NCBI GenBank assembly: GCA_030681895.1
Contig: JAUXRI010000159.1
Location: 1-42,050, forward strand
Source of the DNA: Myxococcales bacterium
GTDB lineage: Bacteria > Myxococcota > Myxococcia > Myxococcales > Myxococcaceae
Direction: 5' to 3'
Length of the DNA stretch: 42,050 nucleotides
The position numbers and the translations under genes are program-made. This document shows, piece by piece, positions 25,007-32,538 of the stretch. Every line of letters starts with the position of its first letter. Position 1 is the first letter of the stretch. Below the pieces are notes generated by a model. It was given only the letters and a program-made list of their open reading frames with translations. It was not told where the DNA came from and searched no databases.

Positions 25007-26026
25007 TCAGCAGTACGCGCCGTGCAACAACACGGGCTCGTCCGACGACGAGAGCTTCGCGACGAGCTCGTCGTCGAGGTGTTTGCCGACGTACGTGTCT
25101 TCGGAGCTGGTGGTGACGAGTTGCTCGTCGCCGAGGCTGAGGGTCGCGCACGCCCAGCCGGCGGGCACGAGGAAGAGCCCTTCGCCGGGCCCTGCGCCGT
25201 CCTCCTCTTCGTCGTCAGGCGACCGCGAGAAGCCGTGCTTCGTGTCGAGCTCCTGCCAGAACGCGGCAGGAATCGACGCGAGGCTCAACGTCTGGAGCCG
25301 CGACACCTCGATGCGCTGCGCGGGCATGCCGTCCTCCGAGGCGCTGACGAGGAGCCCCGCGTAGAACGTCTCGTGGGCTTCGTCCTCATCCCCCAGGTCG
25401 GACGGGCCGGGGTTGACGACGACGAGCGGCAACCCGGTCTTCTGGCGCCACTGGGCGGCCGTCGTCTGCGCCGCGCGCACCTCGGCGACCGACTTCGACT
25501 GCCCAAACCGGCGGCCGATGACGAGGGCGCCGAGCTGGCCTTCGTCGCAGTGCTCGAGCGGCGAGAGGCCGGCGTCGATTTGTCTGCTGAGGAACTCGAC
25601 GACCGAGTCGGCGAGCTTCACGACGCCGTCGGCCCCGAGCTCGTATACGGCCGCCTGGGGCGTCGCCGGTGAGAGCAGCAGCAGCTCGTTCTTCGGTGGG
25701 CGAAGGCACGCGACGAAGCCCGCAGCGAGAATCGCGCGCTGGTCGTCCGGGCCGGTGAAGCCCTGCGCGAGCATGGCCGCGGGCGGGAGCAGGCCGGGCA
25801 GAATGACGGCGCCCTCCAGCTCCTCTTCCTGCACCATGCACGTCAGGGCGTGCAGCCAGCTGTTGCGGAGCTTCTTGAGCTTCAGCAGCCGGTGGGTGCT
25901 GAACGCCGTGAGCCGGTGCTTGAGCTGACTGAGCGGGCCGCCGGGCGCTTCGCCCTCATCCTCCGCGTTCCACTCCGCGCCAATGGCCTGGGCGAGACGC
26001 GCAATCTGGGTGTCGATGGGTGTCAT
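25007..26026 (-). CDS. Protein of unknown function, 339 residues
   Basis: I do not recognise this family. It has an N-terminal helix (TPIDTQIARLAQAIGAEW), a central alpha/beta part (ALVIGRRFGQSKSVAEVR, LPLVVVNPGPSDLGDEDEA), an acidic stretch (SPDDEEEDGAG) and a C-terminal beta region. It has no export signal or membrane helix. It lies downstream of the STAS-like gene in the same direction, about 70 bases away, and is probably the last gene of that run. It converges on the GH1 gene with 15 bases between. Confidence 0.62.
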   Translation of the reverse strand: MTPIDTQIARLAQAIGAEWNAEDEGEAPGGPLSQLKHRLTAFSTHRLLKLKKLRNSWLHALTCMVQEEELEGAVILPGLLPPAAMLAQGFTGPDDQRAILAAGFVACLRPPKNELLLLSPATPQAAVYELGADGVVKLADSVVEFLSRQIDAGLSPLEHCDEGQLGALVIGRRFGQSKSVAEVRAAQTTAAQWRQKTGLPLVVVNPGPSDLGDEDEAHETFYAGLLVSASEDGMPAQRIEVSRLQTLSLASIPAAFWQELDTKHGFSRSPDDEEEDGAGPGEGLFLVPAGWACATLSLGDEQLVTTSSEDTYVGKHLDDELVAKLSSSDEPVLLHGAYC

Positions 26027-26095
26027 GCCGACCCTGACCCGTCAGCGGCGCGGCGTGCGCAAAGGAAGACCGCGCCGTCCGAGGGCAGCGGCACG

Positions 26096-26503
26096 TCACG
26101 GCGCGGTCGCGACGGGCGCCACGTCACGCACCCGGCCACGCGCCCACGCGAGCGCTTCCTCCCGGGTGGCGCACACCACGTACGGCACGCCCAGCCCCGT
26201 CACCAACAGGATGGTCATCGTGACGAAGCGCAGCAGCGGCGACGACAACACGTACACGACGCCCAGACACTTCTGGTTGACGAGGGCGCGATGCTGCCGC
26301 TGCCAGGCCGTGATGCGGGCCCGCATGTACGCCGACACGCTGCCGATGCGAGATGCGTCCATGATGGCGACGTACTCGCCATGGTTCTCCATCAGCGCCG
26401 ACGCCTCACGCAGGTAGTCGTCGAGCTGCCGGTCCGACAGGCTTCCTTCGACCGCGTGCACGGCGATGGGCCACTGCGAGGTGTCGATGGTCCACGTACT
26501 CAT
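26096..26503 (-). CDS. STAS/SpoIIAA-like small protein
   Basis: The protein has 135 residues. The pattern of alternating strands and helices (WPIAVHAVEGSLSDRQLDDYLREA, EYVAIMDASRIGSVSAYMRARI, KCLGVVYVLSSPLLRFVTMTI, VPYVVCATREEALAWARG) fits a STAS-like fold used in anti-anti-sigma and phosphorelay proteins. It follows the histidine kinase stop by 24 bases, suggesting a signalling pair. No STAS phosphoserine can be assigned with certainty, so the family call is moderate. Confidence 0.58.
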   Translation of the reverse strand: MSTWTIDTSQWPIAVHAVEGSLSDRQLDDYLREASALMENHGEYVAIMDASRIGSVSAYMRARITAWQRQHRALVNQKCLGVVYVLSSPLLRFVTMTILLVTGLGVPYVVCATREEALAWARGRVRDVAPVATAP

Positions 26504-26527
26504 GGGGCTCGGGCGTGACGAAGAGCG

Positions 26528-28003
26528 TCAGGCGAGAGGTAATCGAACGACGCACGTCGTGCCACCCCCAGTGGCGGCTTCGAAGAAGACTTCTCCTCGA
26601 TGTTGCTCGACGACTTTTTGAACGATGGCGAGGCCGAGGCCATGCCCGCGCGCCCTCGTGGTGACGAAGGGCTCGAAGATGCGCTGCTGCACCGCGGTCG
26701 GCAGGCCCGGCCCGAAGTCACGAATCGACACGCGCGCCCAGGCCTGGCCGTCGCCGGGCTCCGTCGACAGGCGCACCTCGAGCGCGCCGGCACCCTTCAT
26801 GGCCTGCACGGCGTTGCGGAAGAGGTTGGTGAAGGCGAGCTCGAGCTGCACCTGGTCGAGCGGCACGGGCGGCACCGAGCCTTCGACGGATGAGCGCACG
26901 CGCTCGCCGGCGTTCTCGGCCCAGAGCGTCTGCTGCAAGGCACGCTCGACGAGCGGCGCGAGCGCCTGAGGACTCAGGGTGAGCGACACCGGCCGCACGA
27001 AGTCGAGCAGGTTCGCCACCAGCAGGTCGAGGCGGCGCGTCTCGTCGGCGATGATCTGCCACAGCTCGCGCTCCTCGGTGCGCGACATCATGCCGCGCTG
27101 GAGCAACGACACGACGTTCGCGATGCTCCCGAGCGGGTTGCGCACCTCGTGCGCCACCACGGCGGCCATCTCACCGACCGCGGCGAGCTGCTTCTTGCGC
27201 ACCAACGCCTCTTGCGTCGTCGAGAGCTCGTCGAGCGACTGGCGCAGCGCTGCTTCGGACTGCTTGAGCGGCGTGATGTCGATGTCGACGCCCAGCACAC
27301 CCACCACGGCGCCACCGTCGAGCAGCGGCGACAGGGCCCGCGTGAAGAAGGTGAGGCCGCCATCGCGCAGCGCCGTGACCTCTTCGCGAACCGTCTCGCC
27401 GCCCTTCGCGCGCGTGAAGCCGCTCTGGAGCGCCGCGCGCGCGTCGTCGGACACTTCGAGCTCGGCGATGGTCTTGCCGAGGGCGACCCCGAGGCGCTTC
27501 ACCGAGGCGGGGTTCTGCAGCAGGTAGCGGCCCTCGCGGTCCTGAATCCAGAAGTCGAAGGGCAGCGTCTCGCCGAGCGTCACCAGCCACGACTCGAGCT
27601 CCCGCCACTGCCGCGCGTCGTGACGGGCCGCGGTGACATCGTGCAGGGCGAGCACCACCTGGCCGCTTCCCATGAGGAGGCACGTGCCGCTGACGGTCAG
27701 GTGGCTCCCGCCGATGACGAGGCCGACCTGAAAGGCCCGCGGTCGCGGCGTCGCGTAGGTGACGAGGTCGAGGAAGAGGCCCCGGTCGAGCGGGTCGAGG
27801 CTGTCGACGAGCGGCACCGAGAGGTCGAGGCCCGAGAGCCATGCTGGGCCGGCGCCTTCGAGACGCGCGAGGCCTGACGGACGCTCCACGAGCAACACCG
27901 CCGTCGAGAGCCCTTCGAACAACGCTTGAAGCTCGACCGCTGACGGCGACACCGGGCGGAGTATCGACTGGCCTCTGGGCGCCGAGAAGCCCTCATTCCT
28001 CAC
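26528..28003 (-). CDS. PAS-domain sensor histidine kinase, soluble
   Basis: The protein has 491 residues from a GTG four bases after the stop of the preceding MYXO-CTERM gene. Two PAS-like regions (about 20-125 and 135-255, the latter with FDFWIQDREGRYLLQNPAS and GVLGVDIDITPLKQSE) lead through a coiled linker to HisKA with AVVAHEVRNPLGSI (phospho-His near residue 284). The HATPase has FTNLFRNAVQAMKG (N box near 393), IRDFGPGLP (G1) and GHGLGLAIVQKVV (G2). There is no membrane helix, so it senses cytosolic signals. No response regulator lies adjacent; the STAS-like protein downstream may be a partner. Confidence 0.92.
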   Translation of the reverse strand: MRNEGFSAPRGQSILRPVSPSAVELQALFEGLSTAVLLVERPSGLARLEGAGPAWLSGLDLSVPLVDSLDPLDRGLFLDLVTYATPRPRAFQVGLVIGGSHLTVSGTCLLMGSGQVVLALHDVTAARHDARQWRELESWLVTLGETLPFDFWIQDREGRYLLQNPASVKRLGVALGKTIAELEVSDDARAALQSGFTRAKGGETVREEVTALRDGGLTFFTRALSPLLDGGAVVGVLGVDIDITPLKQSEAALRQSLDELSTTQEALVRKKQLAAVGEMAAVVAHEVRNPLGSIANVVSLLQRGMMSRTEERELWQIIADETRRLDLLVANLLDFVRPVSLTLSPQALAPLVERALQQTLWAENAGERVRSSVEGSVPPVPLDQVQLELAFTNLFRNAVQAMKGAGALEVRLSTEPGDGQAWARVSIRDFGPGLPTAVQQRIFEPFVTTRARGHGLGLAIVQKVVEQHRGEVFFEAATGGGTTCVVRLPLA

Positions 28004-28007
28004 GGAC

Positions 28008-30557
28008 TCACCCCAACGGCTCGGCGCTCACTCGCTGGCGGCGGCGGCTCAGCGCGAGCATCATGAGGGTGGCCGCGAACAGAGGCGCGCTCCCAGCCGC
28101 GCTGCTGCAGCCGACGGTGCCCACCAGCAGTCCACCGTCTTCTCTCCTCGCGATGATCACCTCGATGGCCGGGGTGCGCGCCGTGGAGCCCGCCGCGTCC
28201 GACGCGATGGCCTCGAGCGTGTGCGGGCCCAGCGGGAGCGTTTCCGACTGGAGCACGAAGGCGAACGGCGCGCTGGTGACGACGCCGAGCTGCGCTCCGT
28301 CGAGGAGCCAGGCGACCTCGGTGACGGCGATGTTGTCGCTCGCCACCACCTGGAGCTTCACGTTCCCCTTGAGCACCGCGCCATCCCCGAGGCCGCGGAA
28401 GGCGATGGACGGAGGCGTCGTGTCCACCACGTCGTCACCCACCGTCACCGCCGCCATGCCTCGAAGCGCGCCAGCGTTGGCGGTGACCGTGAAGGGCCCA
28501 CCCGCGGTGCCACGCGCCGTGAAGAGCCCGCCGTCGTCGATGGTGCCGCCGCCGCTGAGGCTCCACATCACGGCCGGTGCCATCGCGTGCGGGTCGCCGA
28601 ACTGGTCGGTCGCCAGCGCGCTGAAGCGCTGCGTCGCGTCCGGAGCCACGCCAAGCTGTGACGGCATCACCGACAGCGCGCTGAGGCTCTGCGCCACCGT
28701 CACCTCGACCGTCGCGGTGGTCGTCATGCCGGCGACGCTCGTGAGGGTGGCCGTCAGCGTGTACGCGCCTGCCTTCGAGAACGTGGCCGTCGTGTTCTTC
28801 GCGGCGTTCGAGTCGTTCTCGGCGAAAGAGACGGGCGCAGGGCCTGCTGCCGTCCACTCGTACTGCACCGTCGCCTCGCCGCTCTCGGCGCTGCCCAGCA
28901 CGCGCAGCACGGTGGACTTGCCCATCACGCTCGGCGGGAAGGCCGAGGGCATCGACACCAGCGTGGGCGCTCCGCCGCTGGCAACGCTCACCGTCGCCGT
29001 GCCGGTCTGCCCAGCGCCGGTCGCGGTGATGGTGAACGGGCCACCCGCGACGTTCGACGCGCGGAACAGGCCTGCCGACGTGATGGTCCCCGCCGAGCCG
29101 GGAGCGGCCCACGAAACAGAGGGCGCAGGCGTGATGGGCGTGCCGAACTGGTCCTCGGCCTCGACGGTGAACTGTTGGGTGCCGGTGAGCGGAATGACGG
29201 CAGTGGCCGGAGACACCGCCAGGTTCTGCAGCCGCGCGTCCACCATGACGGTGACGGCGCTGGTGACGGTAAGGCCCGCGGCGTCGCGAATGGTGACGGT
29301 GACGGGCACGCTGCCCGCGGCGGTGAAGGTGGCCACCGTGCGCTTCGCCGCGTTGCTGCCGTTGACGCTGAACGAGACCCCGGCTCCCGCGGCCCAGGTG
29401 TACCGGAGCGCGGCCTCTCCGCCGTCGTCCGCGCCCAGCACCGTGAGGGTGGTGGAGGTCGTCGTCACTGGAGAGCCCGAGGCCGCAGCGGCCGTCGCGA
29501 CCGTCGGCGGCGTACCGACCGAGACCGTCACCTGCGCGGTGCCCATGCGCCCCGACGACGCCGCGGTGACGGTGAACGGCCCGCCCGCGGTGGCCGGCGC
29601 GGTGAAGAGGCCGGTGGTGGCGTTGATGGTGCCGCCGGTGGCGCTCCAGGCGAACGTGGGGCCCGGCGTCATCGGCAGGCCGAACTGGTCGGTGCCCGCG
29701 GCGGTGAACTGCTGCGTGCGGCCCGTCGCGAGCCCCACCATCGACGGCGAGACCGCGACCGTCACCACCTGCGGCGCGACCGTCACGTTGACGGTGCTGA
29801 CCGCGAGCAGGCCGGCTGCGTCGCGAACGGTGACGGAGAAGACGTAGTCGCCAGCGCGGGTGAAGGTGGCCGAGGTGTTCTTCGCGGCGTTGGTGCCGTT
29901 GACCGAGAAGCTGACCGGCGCTGGAGCGGTGGTGGTGGCCCAGGTGTACGTGAGGGCGGCTTCACCAGCGTCGTCGGTCGCGCCGACTGACAGCGCGCGC
30001 GTGGTGGGGCTGGTGGCGGCGGCGCCAGCGGCGATGGACACCGTCGGCGGCTGGTTCACCACCATCACGGTGACGGCCTTCGTCACGTACGCGCTGCGGT
30101 CGCCCGCGTTCCCGCTGCCGTTGCACGAGTTGCCCGCGCCGAAGAGGGTGAAGCTGCCTGCCGTCGTCGGCGCGGTGACGGTGAAGTTCCAGGTCACGCT
30201 GCCTCCGCCGAACGCGAGCGGTGAGGCGTGCCGCAGCTCGCCCGATTCTTTGGCCGAGCCCGCGCCGGCGTTGAGCACGGCGGCGGTTCCGCTCACCGCG
30301 ACGTTCATTCCGCCGCGAACGCCGGGGCCTCCGGTGATGGTCAACGAGAAGCTGCCCGTCTGGCCGGCGTTCAGCGTGGCAGGGCCGGTGAGCGTGACGG
30401 TGGGCGCGGCGCCAGCGCCGGCGAGGTGGCAGCCCGAGCACAGCTGCGTCGAGACTTTTCCCGAGAAGCCCACCACGCCGCCGCCGTACGCGAAGGCCGT
30501 CAGGGGGAGAGCCAGCACGGCAAGCAGGGCGATGGCCGATGAGGGTCGAAGGCTCAT
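28008..30557 (-). CDS. Ig/PKD-repeat surface protein with N-terminal CxxCH and MYXO-CTERM-like tail
   Basis: The protein has 849 residues from the ATG at 30557, which gives the signal MSLRPSSAIALLAVLALPLTAFA; the open frame starts 16 codons earlier. Soon after the signal is TQLCSGCHLAG, a possible c-type haem site, leading into a beta domain of the kind found in MYXO-CTERM-anchored proteins. Three PKD-like units (each with a GEA-x-x-Y-x-W core and SFSVN or SFAEN) alternate with three BIG2-like units (AVSP or VMPS, QQFTA and a DQFG motif). A last Ig unit starts TPPSIAFRGLGDGA. The end, VGCSSAAGSAPL, a hydrophobic helix, then SRRRQR, fits MYXO-CTERM sorting. It is probably surface-anchored. Confidence 0.87.
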   Translation of the reverse strand: MSLRPSSAIALLAVLALPLTAFAYGGGVVGFSGKVSTQLCSGCHLAGAGAAPTVTLTGPATLNAGQTGSFSLTITGGPGVRGGMNVAVSGTAAVLNAGAGSAKESGELRHASPLAFGGGSVTWNFTVTAPTTAGSFTLFGAGNSCNGSGNAGDRSAYVTKAVTVMVVNQPPTVSIAAGAAATSPTTRALSVGATDDAGEAALTYTWATTTAPAPVSFSVNGTNAAKNTSATFTRAGDYVFSVTVRDAAGLLAVSTVNVTVAPQVVTVAVSPSMVGLATGRTQQFTAAGTDQFGLPMTPGPTFAWSATGGTINATTGLFTAPATAGGPFTVTAASSGRMGTAQVTVSVGTPPTVATAAAASGSPVTTTSTTLTVLGADDGGEAALRYTWAAGAGVSFSVNGSNAAKRTVATFTAAGSVPVTVTIRDAAGLTVTSAVTVMVDARLQNLAVSPATAVIPLTGTQQFTVEAEDQFGTPITPAPSVSWAAPGSAGTITSAGLFRASNVAGGPFTITATGAGQTGTATVSVASGGAPTLVSMPSAFPPSVMGKSTVLRVLGSAESGEATVQYEWTAAGPAPVSFAENDSNAAKNTTATFSKAGAYTLTATLTSVAGMTTTATVEVTVAQSLSALSVMPSQLGVAPDATQRFSALATDQFGDPHAMAPAVMWSLSGGGTIDDGGLFTARGTAGGPFTVTANAGALRGMAAVTVGDDVVDTTPPSIAFRGLGDGAVLKGNVKLQVVASDNIAVTEVAWLLDGAQLGVVTSAPFAFVLQSETLPLGPHTLEAIASDAAGSTARTPAIEVIIARREDGGLLVGTVGCSSAAGSAPLFAATLMMLALSRRRQRVSAEPLG

Positions 30558-30780
30558 GGGGAACGGGACAGAGCAGGAGCGGTGCCAGCCGTTTTCGGCT
30601 CCCATCTCGTCGGACTTTCAAGGCTTCTTCGCGAGCCGCTGCAGCAGTGCGACGCGCGGGGGTGAAACCTGGCCAGTGCGCTGTCCTCTGGGAGGAGACC
30701 TCACCCCGGGCCTTCAGCACGCCAGCGGCTCGCGCCTGCAGCCGAAGCTGCGACTTCTCTGACTCTCTTGATAGCGTGTC

Positions 30781-31170
30781 GTGGTGATCAGGCTCGTGAT
30801 CGCGCATTCGTCCGGAAAGAAGACGACGTTCACGACCGAGGCGTTGGTGACATCGGTCGGCAGCAACCCGTTCTGCGAGGCGCTGATCGAGGATCCCTCG
30901 GTGGCCGCGAGACAGTGCACCCTCACGCGGCACCTTGATGGTCGGGTGTTCCTCGAGGCGCGGGCGCCAGGCTTGCGAATGGACGGCCAGTCAGTGGCAG
31001 AGGGACAAGCCGTGCTCCTGCACCAGGGGAGCACGCTCTCGTTCGGCGCGTCCGAAGCCGTCGTCGAGTTCGAGGCCGTGTCGAGGAAGGGCTCGAGCAC
31101 GTACGTCATTCAGCTCGCGGTCGGGGAGTTCGGGGGCATTGCGACGCTGAGCCCTCGCACGGCTCAGTGA
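30781..31170 (+). CDS. Degenerate FHA-domain protein
   Basis: The protein has 129 residues from tandem GTG codons (30781 or 30784). The strand pattern matches a forkhead-associated domain: VTSVGSNPFCEALIEDPSVAARQCTL, then GRVFLEARAPGLRMDGQSV and AVLLHQGSTLSFGASEAVVEFE. In canonical FHA domains the phosphothreonine contacts are GR and SRxH; here they read GS and AARQ, so phosphopeptide binding is probably lost or changed. It stands alone, divergent from the MYXO-CTERM gene. Three Ser/Thr kinases in the window make phospho-signalling context plausible. Confidence 0.7.
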   Translation: MVIRLVIAHSSGKKTTFTTEALVTSVGSNPFCEALIEDPSVAARQCTLTRHLDGRVFLEARAPGLRMDGQSVAEGQAVLLHQGSTLSFGASEAVVEFEAVSRKGSSTYVIQLAVGEFGGIATLSPRTAQ

Positions 31171-31309
31171 AGCAGGCTCGTGTCGCCGGGGCTGCACCGT
31201 CGTGGGGCGCACACCGCGAGCGCGATGATGGCCGTCGGAGACCACGTGCCGGGAGCGGGTCTGCGCGTCTCCGCCACCAGATTCGCGCGACGGCGAAGTC
31301 CGCCGCGCC

Positions 31310-32521
31310 TCAGGGCAGCACGAGCGCCGAGTGCGGGTTGACGCCGAACGGGTTGTTCGCGGCCTTCGACGTCGCGGCCAGGTACGACCAGAAGCCCGCG
31401 GCGCTGTACGCCTGACCTGCGGCGTTCTGCGTCGGCATGCCGACGTTCGCGGCCACCTTGCCCGAGACGCCCAGCTTCACCTTGCTGCCCCACACCGTGG
31501 TGCCGATGCAGCGCGCGTGGTCCGAGCCGGGCAGGCTGCGCGCGAAGTCACCGAAGACGGCCACGGTGATGTTGCGGTTCGCCTGCGCCATCATGCGCTG
31601 GGTGAAGGTGCGAAGGCCGGGCAGAATCACGCCCTCCATGCGCTGGCGCACGATGACGCCGGTGCGGTCGCCGTGGGTGTCCCAGCCCGCGTTCGAGGTG
31701 GCGCAGATGACGTTCGCGCCTGCCAGCGTCATCAACTCGGCCGCCATCATCTGCGACGCGAACGAGTTCACTGCGCGCGCCGTGGGGGCGAGGCCGTACG
31801 CCGTCGCGAGCGCGTTGGCGTCGAAGCCCGTCGTCGTCGGCCCCTGCAGCACCGCGATGGACGAGTCGTACGCGTTCTTCGCCGACGAGAGCGAGGTGTC
31901 GCTGTCGACGAGCTGCGCCTGCGACATCGCGCGCGCAGCGCCCAGGGCGGCCGCGGCCTTCGCGCGGTCGGGCACCATCGGGTCCGCCGCGCCGCCACCC
32001 AGCGCGTTGATGGTCGACGTCATGTCGGTGATGGTCTGCATCGACACGCCATTCTCAGCGGGCCGCGGCCCTTCGGGGAACGTGTTGCCGACGATGGCGC
32101 ACTTGATGGCCGCCGAGCCGCCCATCGCGTTCGCCAGCATGAGCGCGTAGCTGCGGGTGCCGTTGGACCAGCTGGCCGTGCGGGCCGGCGCGTGGCTCGA
32201 GATGCCGTGGTTGAGGCCGATGGCCGCCATGTTCGAGCGCGCCGCCGCAGGGAGCGTGCCGTACGTCGAGCGGTCCACCACCAGGCCCGAGCCGAGGTTC
32301 ATCGTGTTGGTGCCGGTGACGCCGAAGGTGCCCGCAGGCGCGAACGAGTCGGCGTTCGAGAACAACGCGTTGTACCCACCGCGCAGGAACACGAGCAGCA
32401 CGGTCGACTTCTGGGCGGCCTGACCGAACGCGCTCTGGGCGAGGCCGAGCGGGCCCGCGAACGCCGCGGCGCCTGCGACTGAAGCGGCACCCTGGAGCAG
32501 TCTGCGTCTGGAAAAGTTCAT
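31310..32521 (-). CDS. Tat-exported DUF1501 family protein
   Basis: The protein has 403 residues from the ATG at 32521, behind a GGAG site. The N-terminus MNFSRRRLLQGAASVAGAAAFA is a twin-arginine signal. The body matches the DUF1501 pattern: KSTVLLVFLRGGYNALF near the start, GLNHGISSH, ICATSNAGWDTHGDRTG, ITVAVFGDFARSLPGSDHARC, and a C-terminal PFGVNPHSALVLP. Such proteins are alkaline-phosphatase/sulfatase-like and usually sit beside DUF1800-type or haem-binding proteins; their reaction is not known. It is the last gene of a three-gene operon, 17 bases after the CARDB lipoprotein. Confidence 0.87.
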   Translation of the reverse strand: MNFSRRRLLQGAASVAGAAAFAGPLGLAQSAFGQAAQKSTVLLVFLRGGYNALFSNADSFAPAGTFGVTGTNTMNLGSGLVVDRSTYGTLPAAARSNMAAIGLNHGISSHAPARTASWSNGTRSYALMLANAMGGSAAIKCAIVGNTFPEGPRPAENGVSMQTITDMTSTINALGGGAADPMVPDRAKAAAALGAARAMSQAQLVDSDTSLSSAKNAYDSSIAVLQGPTTTGFDANALATAYGLAPTARAVNSFASQMMAAELMTLAGANVICATSNAGWDTHGDRTGVIVRQRMEGVILPGLRTFTQRMMAQANRNITVAVFGDFARSLPGSDHARCIGTTVWGSKVKLGVSGKVAANVGMPTQNAAGQAYSAAGFWSYLAATSKAANNPFGVNPHSALVLP

Positions 32522-32538
32522 TGTCGTTCTCCGTCCTT

